Shown here one piece after another: positions 48,982-63,066 of a DNA stretch of 64,000 nucleotides. The translations under genes were made by a program, and so were the position numbers. The notes under the pieces are model-generated. The model made no database searches and had not been told where the DNA came from. It saw only the letters and a program-made list of their open reading frames with translations. The first letter of the stretch is position 1. Each line of letters begins with the position of its first letter. Source of the DNA: Dermatophagoides farinae (Eukaryota > Arthropoda > Arachnida > Sarcoptiformes > Pyroglyphidae); the NCBI RefSeq assembly GCF_024713945.1, contig NC_134682.1, positions 3,727,001 to 3,791,000 on the forward strand. Reading direction: 5' to 3'.

Positions 48982-51900
48982 TAACGTCTTTATTCATTCA
49001 TCGTTTTTCATTGCCATTCCATGACGATAATGTTATATATATAGTACGGCTATTTAAAAAAATTCATATTACCATTGTCGTATATGTTTGTCATTGTAAT
49101 ATATCATCATCATCATCATCAAGTTTAATAACCGAAAAAGGATGACCATTATACATTGATGAACTGAGGGGAATGGAGGGGGATCTCATTAAAACAACCT
49201 GTTTTGATTTATGTTCATGTAGCTGAAATCCAAAAATCAATAAATGCCACTTCTATACTCTTTCCGTTGAAATATTTGAACAATAAAACTAAAAACAAAA
49301 AAATAACAACGCTATATATAATAATAATATGATTTTTTTTTCTTTACCTTTTCCATTCTATTTAAAATAATCAATGACAATTGAAATGAAGAGAGAGAGA
49401 GAGAGAGAGAGAAAAAAAAGAGTGATTTAAAATGATGATGAATTCAACAACTCAATCCAAAAAAAAAGCAAAAAAACAAAAACAGATTCATGGACAAAAC
49501 ATCATCATCATCATTATTATTATTATTATCCAAAAATGATAATAATGAGATGACATTCACAAGTACTTTTTTTTCGACAATGGCAAACACGATCAAAATA
49601 ACAAAAAAAAATTATTTGTTGTTGTTCTTGTTGTTGTTGTTGTTATTGTTGTTGTTCTTGTCGTTGTTGTTGTTGTGGTTGGAAAGAAACAAACAAAAAT
49701 CTGAAAAAAAATCTCCATGAATAACTTCGAATCGATAACAAAAAAAAAAAAAAAAAAAAAACAATGATGATGATGAAGTTAATTTATGTTAAATGATGTG
49801 ACATATATTAACAAAAAAAACAAAAAATTTGTTTACAATCATCAATTTCAATTTTGTTTTTGTTTTTTTTTCTATTACAACAAGAACAAACAAGATTTGA
49901 TATTTGTAAACTAAATATTGCAAATGTAGCCATTTTCAGTATCAGAGTGTTAAGAAAATAAAAAAAAAAAAAAAAAATTTCGAACGTTTTTATTACGTTA
50001 TATCTGAACAATCATTGTTTTATCATAATCATCATCATCATCAATCTATCTATTATCGAATATAAGATAATGAAAATAGCTTAGACATTTAGATAAATCT
50101 TTTGCTGTTGTTGTTGTTGTTGTTTTTTTTAATGATGACAATGATTGACGATTATTTATTGATTATTTGGCAATCATATCATATCATCAATACTATATCA
50201 TAGATTGATTGATCGATAAATATTTTTGATAAAACATTCGGGATCAAGATGATAATGATGATGATGGTGATGATTACTTTGCCACCCTTGTTGTTGTTGT
50301 TGTTGTTGTCCTTCAATGTCTTTGATGTCATGGTCATCATCATCATCATGAATATGAATATGAATACATGTAGTGAACAAACGAAATTGAAATCACGTGT
50401 AAAAACTAGAATGAAAATGAGATATATATATATAAACAACAAACGAAAAAAAAAACAATCAACAACACAAAACCTTCAATCATTGTGAATGTCTCATTTC
50501 ATAATATTTAACTAATTCAATTATCATCATCATCATCATCAAGATTAAGATGACAATTTATCTTCTACATTTACATTTAATGATTGATTTAGTGAAAAGA
50601 ACAAACAAAAAAACAAAATTGTTTCAATAGTACGTGTGTGTTGTAGCCAATCGATTATCCATTACAAATAACAAAACAAAAGCATAAAAACGCGGTTATT
50701 ATGGTTGTTTTGAAAGGCGGGAATTATTTTACATCGATTATGATCGAGATTAGTGTGTAACTTCCGCCTATTTCATTTATGTTTAATAATAACACACACA
50801 TACACACACACACACATTATCATATTATTATTAGTACATTATCGTTGATGTAAAAAATAAAACAATCAATCAATCAATCAATCAATGAGAATACACGAGA
50901 GATTAAGGAAAAATAAAACAAAAAAAAACAAAAATTGATAATGACAAACAACAACAACAACAACAACCTGAAAACAGATTATCGCCAAAAAAAAACAAAA
51001 AGAAACGATTAACAAAATCACATTAATAAATAAATAAATTGTGGATGAAGGAGAAAACAAAAAAAAAATTGATCCATTACCGATTACCGATGGAGAGAAA
51101 ACACTTGTTGTTTTTCAATGTATATAATATCCGGTCATGTATGTATGTATGTCATGATTATATATATATCGTCTAATGTCTATATGTATGTCTGTTTGTT
51201 AATTCATATATAATCAATCAATGAAAGTAGTAGCAGGTCGTTTATTATTATTTTTTATTTTCCTTCTCCAATGTTTGTCTGGATGTTCGCGTGTGTGTGT
51301 GCAAGTGTTGGATTACTTCCTGTGTTCCAAGATAAATTTTTCGATTTTCATCTTCTTGCGTTTTTTTTTTTGTTGCGTACACAATTTTCCTACGTGAAAA
51401 CGTGAAAAAAAACCGAGATAATTATTATTATTTTTTTTTAAATTAATTTAGAAGAAAAAAAAATCAAATCAAAACACCATCATCATCGGTATCCAGTTTG
51501 ACCGGATTTTTTTTTTTGTACGGAACACTTTTAAATTACCGTGTGTGTATACACGGATTATTTATGAATCATCATCATCCACAACAACAAAAAAAATGGA
51601 TATCGATAACCAATCAATCAATTTTAATGTTCTAATACTAATGTTTATCATCTGAAATTTTGTCTTGAAATAATCTACATAATTGATATATATGTACAAA
51701 TGAAACAAAAAACAAAAAAAAAAGTTTTTCTTTCCTCTTTCAATACACCTGATATTACACCCTTTATCCAATCAATGAGTCAAATGGCAAAGAAAAACAA
51801 ACAATTTTTCTACTAATTTGTTTTTGGTAATGATAATCGATTTCGGTAATTTTCATTGTTTTGATTATTTCAATCTTTCAATCATTATCATCAAAGGCGA

Positions 51901-52070
51901 CAAAAGTCTTATTTTTAAAAAAAAAAATGTTGCAAAATTTTTCTTTATTTTATAAAACAAAATTGTCGATTGATGATACAATGATGATGATGATGTCTCA
52001 TTCAAAGACAATGATATAACAAATATGTAAATGAGAAAAATCTAGCGGTCCAAATCTTCAAATGCTGTGG

Positions 52071-52107
52071 CTGCCGCTGCCGCTGCCGCTGCTGCTGCTG
52101 CTGCTGT
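52071..52107. repeat. (GCTGCC)/(GCT)n GC-rich repeat
   Basis: A run of GCTGCC then GCT units, far richer in G and C than the surrounding DNA. It lies in a non-coding stretch. Confidence 0.8.
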
Positions 52108-52784
52108 TGGATCCATTCACCTGTGTTATTCTCTCTTTTTGATCTTTTTTTTTTGTTATGTTTTTTTTCTCATTTAGAAAACAAAAATTCATTAAACATA
52201 AAAAAAAACATTCATCCACTCTCTCAATCAATTGCTTTTTGACAATTTTTTTTTTGTTTTCATTTTAAAATTTTAAAAAGTTAAACAAACGACTCCTACC
52301 TGTTATTTGGTGCTACTGTTTTTTGTTTTTGTTTTTTTTTGGATTGAAATTTTTTTTCTCTTATTATTATTGTTTTTAATCGTTTTAAACTAATAATTAT
52401 TATTATTATTATTATTGCTACTACTTAACCAAGTAAGTTATTAACCGTTTCATCATCATCATCATCGTCATCGTTTGGGGCCTTCGACATCTCTTCTTTC
52501 TCTTTTTTTCTCTCTTTGTCTTTATGTGTTGAATTTAAAAATATGAAACAAGTATCTTGGAACAGCAGCAGCGGCATTGGAAACAATAACCAAGAAAAAA
52601 ACACTAAACGTTCGAATACTTTGCTTTTAGCTAATGATAACTTACTTTTTTTTGTGTATGTATGTGTGTATTTGGTGATGATGAATTTGTTTTAATTTTT
52701 TTTTCACTGTTTTTTTTTCTTATTTTGATTGATTGAGAAATCGATAATCAATGTTCAGCATACACACACAAATATTGCTCCTAT

Positions 52785-52810
52785 CTATCCATCTATCTAT
52801 CTATCTATCT
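52785..52810. repeat. (CTAT)n tetranucleotide microsatellite
   Basis: About six CTAT units with one variant, in the large gap before acetyl-CoA synthetase. Confidence 0.75.
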
Positions 52811-52966
52811 CAAATATATTATATGGTCATACTCACGTATCAATCGAATGAATAAATCGTGAGAAAAAGAGAAAATTTTTTCATGAAAGAAATGTTTTCA
52901 TGAATTATTATGTTGATTACAAACATAAAAAGTTTTAAGAAGTTTGATGATATACCACATAACAAA

Positions 52967-53009
<43 letters not shown>

Positions 53010-55149
53010 GCGAATAATATCAACAGGTATGATGATGATGGTGATGATGATAATGATGATAAGGTGGCGATGTGGTTGTAGTGGTAATAATGATGATGGT
53101 GGCTATGGTAAATAATCTTCTACAACAGATAACTTAGATATTCAGCATCTTTTCTTTCTTACATTTCAATTTCGTACGAATTCATAGAATGTGGAATTGC
53201 TGATTTTTTTTTCTCAAAGTTGAATAGTAGATTAATGATCGTTGCTGCTGGTTAGTTGAATGTATGGATGGATGTGTGTCGGTGGACAAACAAATCGAAC
53301 TTTTCGAATGTTCTTTTTTTTTCTTCTTTCCTGTATGTATGAGACACACACACACACACACAGAGAGAGTGAGCCATTCATTAAAATAATTATCATATCG
53401 AATGTTATCGCAATAAACATTCATATATATCATATATATCGACAAAATTCTGGCAATACAGAAAAAAAACAGAATAATAATCTCTAATCATCATCATTAT
53501 CATCATCGTGAATTTTATTCATTATACAATTCTTATCTTCTTTAAATGAATTTTTATTCGAATTCTAATCAATATTCGTATATTATGCACACATGATGAT
53601 TTCATTTTTTCTTTTTTTTCATTCATCCATATATAAAAACACGTGTTTGTTCTTTTTTCTGTTTTCAATCATCGATATTTTTGATCAACACACATCAACC
53701 AGATTATTCTTGATTAAATTCAGTTTATATTGTTCGATTTTATTTCAAATGATGATGTGATATAATGAAATCATTTGTGAGGTTTTTTTTTAAAAAAAAA
53801 TTTCGTCTATCTTGTTGTTGTTGTTGTTGCTCCAAGTATTTCACGTCATCATCATTATAATCAGCATATTCATAGCCGATTTTATATTTTTATGTGAAAT
53901 TTTTTTTTCAATTTATATCTTTGTGTGTATGTTTATCTATGTTTGTTTTTTTTTTTGGTTCGAATCAAAGGGTGGAAAAAAACAAGGGGGCCAAATATAT
54001 CTATATATATATAATGGAAATACAAACGTGAAATGATCATCTTAACTGTGGCTCTCCCTCTCTCTCTCTCTCTCACTCTCTCTGGTCTGACTAGATTTTT
54101 TCTTCACCACTTCTTCTATGTTTTCGTTTATTTTTTTTTCTTTCATTTGAAACTGGACATTTGGAAAAAAACAGCTATAATCATCATCTCTAATCAAAAA
54201 AAAAAAAAAAAAAGACAAAATCCAAATATATACTATACTTGGAACTAGAAAGGAAGAAAAAAACATCAAACATACTAAAGCTCCAGAAAAAAAAACAACA
54301 ATCTATCAAGCGACTGACCGTTGTGACCGACTCATAATCATAATCACCATTTAGACATCATCATCATCATCATTCGGCCAATTTCAGCATCGCAAAAACG
54401 TTAATTTCTGGGATTGAAAATATCCAAAATATTCAATTCAACAGAATAATGGTTCATTCAATCAACAGATTTTTTTTTTCGATTTTAATTCAAATATATA
54501 TCTGTTGAAAACAAAAAGTAAATGGTTGTTGTTCATATTACCATTCATTCGTTTATTTTTTTTTTTTGTTTTGTTTTGTTTTTCAATTATTTGCCACTGG
54601 GCTGTGTGTGTGTGTGTGTTCCAATATCACATCAGTTAGTGTATCTGTTTGTTTGTTTGTCTCTTTCTTTGAATTTTTGTTTTCTTTTATTTCAATCTTC
54701 TTCTTGTTCTTATCTTGTATGTTTGTGTTATAGTATTTATGTGTCTATTTTGTGTCTCTTGTCCATTATGTTGTTCTTGTTGCTCTCGTTTTGTGAATAA
54801 TTTTTTTTTCTTCTTTTTTCACTTTCCTTACACTTTTTAACATTTTTTAGATGATGAATGAAATGAAATTGTAATCGTAAATGAATGTGAAATGAAACAA
54901 AACAAAACAAAACAAAATTTCATCACAGTTCTTATTTCTGGTTAATTATTAATACTGTGGTTTTTGTGAATTCTGGTTCCAATTTCATCAAAGAATCATT
55001 GTGCAATGTGTTTGTGTATAAAGTTAAATTTTTATTCGAAAAACTACAACCACGACTAGACATCATTGACTTTTGACCTCCATCAACATCGTCGACAACT
55101 ATAACGATTTAAATATCAACGATAAACAATAAACAATAATTCAAAGATA

Positions 55150-58100
55150 ATGGCCATTTCAGATTTTTCCAAAGACCAAATGGTCTATCCAAGTGATGAT
55201 TATAAAAAAGATGCCTATATAACTAATATGGAAGAATATAGACAATTATATAAATTATCTATTGAAGATCCAGTAAAATTTTGGCATAATTTTAGTAAAA
55301 ATTTTCATTGGGAAATACCACCAAGAATCGATGATTTTCTTGATTATAATTTTGATCTATCAAAAGGACCAATATTCACTAAATGGATGAAAGGTGGACG
55401 TACAAATATCTGCTATAATGCATTGGATCGTCATATCCAAAATGGCCACGGTGATCGTATCGCATATTATTGGGAAGGAAATGAAACACATGAATCTCGT
55501 ACCATTACCTATTCACAATTATTGAAAGAAGTGTGCAAATTTGCCAACTTTTTATTAAGTAAAGGCCTTAAAAAAGGTGATCGTATTGCCATATATATGC
55601 CAGTCACCATCGATCTTGTTGTTGCCATGCTTGCTACCGTTCGTATTGGTGCCGTACATACAGTTGTTGTAAGTAATAATTTTCATCAATTCAATTCATT
55701 TTATTCATCAATAAATTTCCATTCATGTCATTATAATTAAAACTGTACATAAATAAATAAATAGTTTGCCGGATTCTCGGCCGGATCATTATCTGAACGT
55801 ATAATCGATGCACGTTGTTCAATTCTAGTTACAATGGATGGTTCATATCGTGGAAAAAAATTCATCCCATTAAAAGATTTAGCTGATCAAGCATTGGAAA
55901 TATGTCGTAAAAAGTAAGTGAAAACTCTTTTTTTTTTCATTAGTTTTTTTCCGTAACCAAAAAAAAAAAAAACAAAAACAAAGAAAAAAAAATTATTAAC
56001 TTGATCAATTAAAATTATTTAATAATCTGGACATCATCATCATCAGCAAATCAAATCAAATCGAATCAAATCAATCAGAAATTTTATATAGTTGAAACCG
56101 ATTATAAAATCCATTATTATCCACCATTAATTCATAATTGTTTCATTCCATTTCATTTTTCTTTTCTTTTCTTCTTCTCATTATTATTATTATTATTTGA
56201 CGACCCCGATTTTTTTTTCTTCTTTTGCTTTGATTTTTTTTGGGCATCATCATCATCATCATCATCAATAACACATTGAATTGATACACACACACAAATA
56301 CACACACATATAGAAATCATAAAATTAAATGCTGCATCGTACAACGACATTCGAATGCATGCCAAGGCAACAACAACAACATTATTATTAATGGCCATGA
56401 AAATAATGTTTCATCAGACATTAATAATAATTTTCCAATCAATTGGAATTGCGACATTGATATCTGGTGGGAATTGGCCATACAAAATATGTCTGAACGT
56501 TGTGAACCAGTTTGGATCGATTCTGAAGATGATCTATTCATTTTATATACAAGGTAAATTTTATTTGTTTGTTATTTTTTTACTTTTTCATTTTTTTTGT
56601 ATCGATTTTTTCTTGAATACACACCCACATACACACACACACACATTTGTTATAAATTTTTTTTTATTTCAGTGGAAGTACTGGAAAACCAAAAGGCGTA
56701 TTGCATACATTAGGCGGCTATATGGTTTATGCGGCAACAACATTTAAATATGTATTCAATTATACACCAGATGATGTATTCTTTTGTACTGCTGATCTTG
56801 GATGGATTACTGGCCATACGGTTAATGTTTATGGTTCATTATCTAATGCAGCAACAATTGTTTTATTTGAAGGAACACCATTCTATCCACATCCAGGAAG
56901 ATTATGGGAAATTATTGATAAATTACAAGTTAGCATATTCTATACAGCACCAACAGCTATAAGATCATTAATGAAATATGGTGATGAATTGGTTAAAAAA
57001 TATAAACTTGATTCATTAAAATTATTGGGCACAGCTGGTGAACCAATTAATGAAGAAGCATGGTGTTGGTATTATCAAGTTGTTGGTAAACGTCGTTGTC
57101 CAATTGTCGATACATTTTGGCAAACTGAAACGGTATGTATACATTACAACAACAATAACAAAAAATTTGATTGATTCATTGATTGATTATCGTCTTAATC
57201 TTTTTTTTCTTTTCGTTATTATTTTTTCTATTTAAAAAAAAGGCTGCACCAATGTTAACACCATTGCCTGGTTGTACACCGACAAAACCTGGATCGGCAA
57301 CATTACCATTTTTTGGTGTCGTACCAGCCATTGTTGATTATAATGGCAAAGAAATAGAAGGAACAGGAAATGGAATTTTAGTGATTAAAAAACCTTGGCC
57401 AAGTATAGCACGTACTGTTGTTGGTAATCATGAACGTTATGAGATGACATATTTCCATAAATTTAAAGGATATTTCAGTACTGGTGATGGTAAGTTTTCT
57501 CTTTTTTTTCTTGTTTGATTATGGAAGTAAAAATAAAGTGCAAAGTGTATCCAAGATGAAATTTTTTTGTTTTGTTTTTTTGTTCCATAATTGAAATTCA
57601 ATTTCTAATTATAAACTTTTGAATTTTTTATTTTTGTCTTACTTCCGTTTTTTTTCTTTCTCCATTTCCTTTATGTTTTTTTTCCCTGTTTCTTTTCCCG
57701 TTCATAACCAATTTTATCATCATTATAATTATCCTGTTGACACATCATTAGGCTGTTATCGTGATCATGATGGTTATTATTGGATCACTGGACGTTCCGA
57801 TGACATGTTAAATGTATCCGGTCATTTATTATCAACTGCACAGGTTGAATCAGCAATTGTTGAACATAAAGCTGTAGCTGAAGCAGCAGCTGTATCAAGT
57901 CCACATCCTATTAAAGGCGAATGTATATATTGTTTTGTCGTTTTACATAATGATTATGAATTTAATCCTGAATTAGAAAAGGATATTAAAGATCGAGGTA
58001 TGTCAAATTGATTATAAATAATAAATATAATATATGATACTATTTTTTTTTGTTCCAAATGGGACGAATCAAACATTTGCTCATTTGTCTTGTCACTCTT

Positions 58101-58440
58101 TTCATTTATATTCTTATTTTTTTTTATTCTTATTCCCATGACCAAAATTCATTATACACACATAAATTATTTCACGTTGACAACTTGAAAAAAACAACAA
58201 CAACAACAACAACAACAATAAAAAGCACGTGAAAAAATTGGAGCATTAGCTGCACCCGAAGTAGTACATCCAACTAGTGCATTGCCTAAAACACGTTCGG
58301 GTAAAATAATGCGTCGCATATTATCAAAAGTCATACGTAATGATAAAGATTTAGGTGACATTTCAACAATGGCCGATGAATCAATATTGGAAGAATTATT
58401 TGCAACAAGAGATTTATATGCAATTGTTGCACTTGGATGA
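55150..58440 (+). CDS. ACSS2: Acetyl-CoA synthetase (AMP-forming, ACSS2 type)
   Basis: Seven exons (55150-55668, 55765-55913, 56314-56553, 56673-57132, 57243-57489, 57752-57997, 58226-58440) give 691 aa (human ACSS2 701). It converts acetate, ATP and CoA to acetyl-CoA in cytosol or nucleus for lipid synthesis and histone acetylation. Motifs: the ANL-superfamily phosphate loop [11 protein letters not shown] (about 301-311), WCT-type [41 protein letters not shown] (ends 456), [26 protein letters not shown] and C-terminal [10 protein letters not shown]. Its Lys647 matches the catalytic lysine controlled by acetylation and sirtuins. No mitochondrial presequence is seen. Exon 3 carries a short Asn-rich insert after CCIVQRH. 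Introns of 96-400 bp are longer than those of other genes here. Poly-Ala and Asn stretches are modest; the gene looks intact. Confidence 0.96.
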
Positions 58441-59742
58441 TATTTTCATTTTCATTCATTTTTATTATTACTAATCTTTCATTACAAAAATCATCATCAT
58501 AATCATCATCACCTTCACCTTCATCATCATCATCATCTTCATCATCATCGTCAAAAAAAAAAAATTATTATAACCTAATAACAAAAAAAAAATCAAAGAA
58601 AACATTTTATCCACTTAGCCACGAAATAAAATATATGGACACACACACACACACATATATATATATAAATATAGACAATATAGATAATACATTGATAATA
58701 CTTGATGGTTGTGGTCAATAAAAATAATGACTATTGATCGATTGATTGATTGATATATGATTCAAATATTCAGATTCTAATTCGTTGTTTTTGTTTTTTT
58801 TTTGTTTGTTTGATTTATTCTGATTTAGAGATTTTTTTTTCTTCTCTTCCCCTTCTCTTATTCTTCTTGATCATTCTTATTAGGGTTTATAATATTGATG
58901 AATTTATTATTAATTATTATTATCATCCATTCATTTATAATTTGAACTAACAAACATTGAAATGATTGATTAATTCAAAATGAATTTGATCAATCAAACA
59001 CAAACACACACACACACTCACACATACATGCATACTTACACCAGAAACCAGAAAAATAATATGTTTTTGAATCATCATCATCATCATCATCATCATCGTC
59101 GTCATCATCTTCATCATCATCATCGAAATTCTTATATAATCATTATCTTGTAAATGTATAGCCAAGAATTCAATGATAATAATAATAATAATATAGATAT
59201 ATAAGAAAAAAAAATTAACAATTCTAATTATCAATAATTTCGATCAATTTCGATCCGTTTAGATATAGATAGATTCAATATATCAATATTGAATTTGGAA
59301 TAATAATAATATTTTTTTTTTGTTCATGCTGAGCTAATCGATTAATAATCGATTGATATGTATCAAATATTATTAATAATAGTGATTACGTCACCTGTTG
59401 ATGGCTAATATATCATTTTTTTCATAAAAAAAATGAATGTAATTTTTGTGTTTGTTTGTTTATTCGCTTGTTTTTCTTGTAATTCAAATATTTATTTTTT
59501 TTTAGTTGTTGCATAAATTAGGCAACAAGTGTTTTTTTTTCTATTTACCCTAAAATCGCAACTACAATGATTATATAAGACGCAGATGTTCTTTTCTACC
59601 ACCATAACTAAGTAACTATTGTGTTATAAGTCGCAATTTTAAGGTAATTTCAGCAATGTTCGAATTAATTCTTTCCAAAAAAAAAATTTCACGTTGTTTT
59701 TCCAATTCTTGTTGTTACATGTTTGTTTATACAGTTATGTGG

Positions 59743-59784
<42 letters not shown>

Positions 59785-61736
59785 TATAATTATTCAGATG
59801 ACAATTTTTTTTGCTTATTACATACCTTGTCTGAAATTTTTTTTTTTTTTTTGTTTTGTTTTCATCATAATTCCAGCTGCAACACATATAAAGATGTATT
59901 GCATTCGTTTACTCGCTCATTCGAAATTCGAGTTTGTTATCATTTTATTTTTCTCCAAACAAAAATCTTATCTATAAGTAAAAAAGAGAAACTAGCCATT
60001 AGGCAATGGCAAAAATTATCCATACATACACACACACACAGTGTCTCTGGTGATTAATTTCTCTCCTTTTTTTTCATTAATCTATACTATTACTGATATT
60101 TCGAAATTTCAAAGAAGAAGAAAAAAAAACGAGATAAATCGATCAATTTTCTTTCACCAGAAAATGTGAATGAAAAAAAAGCCCGAAGGTGATCAAATGA
60201 ATTTCATTTTTTTTTTTCATTTACAAAATTCTCGAAATTCACCAAAATGTACAGTCACGTATTTCGTATCATTGCATTGTACTGGAACGTTAATGTTGTT
60301 GTTGTTGTTGTTGTTGTTATCATGGTGAATCGAATGTGAAATTTAATGGATCATAATTATTATTATTATTATTATATGTATGAATGGCCCTTTTTGGAAC
60401 ATCTTTTTTTCATTTCTGGAACACTGATAGAAACATTGAACAAATGAAATGACAAAGAAAACTTGATTTTCAACTTTTTTTTCTTCTCTGTTTGTATGCA
60501 ATTGATATTTATTTTATTTTTTTTTTATTTTGATTCAAAAATTACTAATTATTATTATCCATCATCAACAACGATGACGACAAAGAAACATTAAAATGAA
60601 AAAAAATAAGAGTTGGCCCAATAAGTGTGTGTGTGGTTCCATCAACAACAACAACGACAAAGCAGAAAAAAAACAATTAAAAAAGCGAAAGAGAAAGGAA
60701 AAAAAATTTCAATTAAATAACTCTATGATGATGTATCTCTCTCATTTATCGATCCAAAAGGAAAAAAATCCCAATGGTGAGACATTAATCTCTAAGGCCA
60801 ACAACAACGACAACACAAACGAACAAGGAAAATGAACATTCATTGTGTTTCATAAGCTTAAGAGAAATTTTTTTTTTTTGGATCCTCATGTGATTTTATC
60901 ATCATCATCATCATCATCATTATCATTCTATCTTGCATCTGATTACATTAGACTTAAACAAAAAAAACACGAAAAAAAACTGGTTCTTGCTCTAAGGTCT
61001 CTTCTTTTACTATTTTTTTTTTCTCTGAGATTTGGAACATTTTTCACAAACACGTTCTAACATTCATTTGTGTGTGTGTGTGTGTTTGTATCTTGGACAT
61101 TAGTCATTTTCATTCCATTCAGTTTGGATTTGGAAAATTTTTTTTTTTTATTCAATTTGTTGCTGCTGTTGTATTTATCAACGAGAAAAACTACAAACTA
61201 AAACTGGACATAACTGGGCATATAAAACTAGTTATCTCATCCAATATAAGAAAAATAAAATCCTTACAAAATAGCTAGGACTGTTGTATTATTATATTTA
61301 CACGTAATAGTATCATATGATGATGATGATGATGATGGTGATGATGTTCGAATCGAACCATACGATGTATCGACAATGACGACGTATCGATGAACGTGTT
61401 TTTTTTTATTTCTCTTGAATTATTGAAGAAAAAAAAACAAGAAGAACAAAAAAAAAGAAACTAATCTGAAATTGCAACTAATTTTGTTCGTGTGTTTGTT
61501 TGTGTATGTATATGTCCATTTCTTCCGTCATTACTTTGGCCATTTCTGGATTTTATTTTTATAAACAAAAATCAAATAATAACCGACAACGATCACCAAC
61601 AATTTCCAAATCCATCGTTTTTAATCATTTCATTTTGTTCACTTGTGGTGTGTGTGTGTATGTTTATTTGAATTTTTAAATAACCGAAAATCAATTATCA
61701 TCATCATCATCATCATCAACATCATAAACAATCAAA
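58441..61736. other. 3.3 kb gene-free region
   Basis: 3' flank of acetyl-CoA synthetase, starting with CAT-rich repeats, then AT-rich DNA with a long TTG run at 59742-59783 and CAT/ATG runs at 59072-59125 and 61318-61336. Open frames are repeat translations. The right end is the upstream region of the BPHL-like gene. Confidence 0.6.
59742..59783. repeat. (TTG)n microsatellite
   Basis: About fourteen TTG units, the longest clean trinucleotide run in the window. Confidence 0.85.
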
Positions 61737-62561
61737 ATGCCATTCACAAGTTTAACGGGTTACGAAAAAATTTTCTATGATGTACAAGGCAATGGTGATT
61801 GTGTATTGCTCATGTTACCTGGATCAATTGGTTTGTAATTCATAATTTTGTTTATTTTTTAGTTTTCATTGAATTTTTTTTTTCGTTTTGTTTTGTTTTG
61901 TTTACAATAAGGATCCACTAGACAAGAATATGGCCAACAATTTGATTATTTTGATCAAGAAAAATTTACATTAGTATCATGGGATGCACCTGGTTTTGGC
62001 CAAAGTCGTCCACCAGAACGTGATTATAATGATTGTTATAATCGTGATGCAAAATTATTGATCGAATTAATGGATCAATTAAAATTGACTAAATTCAATG
62101 TATTAGGATTTAGTGATGGAAGTCGTACGGCTATCACTATTGCAAGCCAATTTCAGGATCGTGTGAATAAATTGGTTCTGTTGGGTGCTACCACATTCAA
62201 CAGTCCAAAAGAATTGAAAGTATTCGATCTTTGTCGTGATGTAAGCGGTTGGACTGATCAACGACGTGAAATGTTTGAAAAAGTTTATGGCCAAGATTTG
62301 CAAAAAATGTGGGCCGGTTGGGTGGATATGAATAAAACGTTGGATGATTTCATGACACCGGCATTGGCTAATGTTCAATGTCCAGTATTGTTATTGTATG
62401 GTGAAAATGATATTATTGCACCAATCGATCCACATGCTGCACATATGCGTAAAAATCTGAATCGTTCACGTATACATATTTTTCCGAAAAGTTCACATCA
62501 AGCACATCAAGAACGTACACGTGAATTTAATAAAATTGTTGAAAAATTCATTAGCTCATGA
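61737..62561 (+). CDS. BPHL: Valacyclovir hydrolase-like alpha/beta hydrolase (BPHL)
   Basis: Exons 61737-61830 and 61912-62561 give 247 aa. Human BPHL (291 aa with its presequence) hydrolyses alpha-amino-acid esters and homocysteine thiolactone. Visible matches are LLMLPGSIGSTRQEYG (oxyanion region), SWDAPGFGQSRPPERDY (human AWDPRGYGHSRPPDRDF), the nucleophile elbow LGFSDGS with Ser99, CRDVSGWTDQRR, and YGENDIIAP with Asp198. The C-terminal His227 (SSHQAH) completes the triad. The intron falls inside the LPGSIG-STR junction. No mitochondrial presequence is present, so a cytosolic enzyme is expected. The physiological substrate in this animal is unknown. Confidence 0.93.
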
Positions 62562-63066
62562 ATGACACATTTTTTTCCATATATTTATTAATTAACATTC
62601 ATTCATAAATTTTGACAACACAATCATTTCATTCATTTTCAACAATGACATTCGGTCGATCAATCGATCGATCGATCGATCGATATTATTTCCTGTATGA
62701 GCAATAAAAAAAAATATTTTTCATTTTATCAAAAAAAAACATACATTATTTCAAATCAATTCAATTTTCTGGTTGTTAAATTGTTATATATCGTTGTTTG
62801 ACGTCACGAACAAAAATTTCTTGTCTATTTCTTAAATGATCATCATCATCAGAAAATTGTAAACGAATATCCATTAGTAAAGTACGGAATGATCGTCAAT
62901 ACTTGAAAAGTTCATGGTCATACACAATGATATCAGGATGATTTCCAGTGCTGCACTGTTGCATTTGTTGTTGATAAGAGAATGTCGCCATTTGATAATA
63001 ATAAAACTATATAGTTACTATATATATTATATAGTACATGAGTACATGATGATAAATGTGTCGAAA
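62562..63066. other. Intergenic region with GATC repeat
   Basis: 3' flank of the BPHL-like gene and upstream region of the regucalcin-like gene. It contains a GATC/CGAT run at 62655-62684 and TA-rich palindromic DNA near 63005-63035. No gene seen. Confidence 0.6.
62655..62684. repeat. (CGAT)n self-complementary repeat
   Basis: Six to seven CGAT units; the unit is its own reverse complement (GATC), so the whole tract is palindromic. Confidence 0.85.

Larger units (their letters stand above)
47880..55149. other. 7.3 kb gene-free, microsatellite-rich region
   Basis: No credible coding sequence. It contains CGT (48961-48981), a poly-A tract (49740-49761), TTG, CAA and CAT runs, GATA-type repeats (52785-52810) and a GC-rich GCT/GCC run (52071-52107). 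The right end is the upstream region of acetyl-CoA synthetase and may contain untranslated exons; none can be placed. Confidence 0.6.

Noticed and set aside
49490-49720. Frame with a Leu-rich 'TM helix'
   Set aside because: The Leu run is a TTG repeat translation; the rest is Ser/Lys low complexity.
53940-53990. GGTTCGAATC resembling a tRNA T-loop
   Set aside because: No acceptor stem, D-arm or anticodon arm can be drawn around it.
47880-55149. Search for transposon or retroelement remains in the largest gap
   Set aside because: No reverse transcriptase, integrase or transposase motifs, and no long terminal or inverted repeats seen on either strand.
59072-59125. Dense CAT/ATC repeats resembling a regular array (CRISPR-like look)
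   Set aside because: Simple trinucleotide microsatellites without spacers; eukaryotic context.
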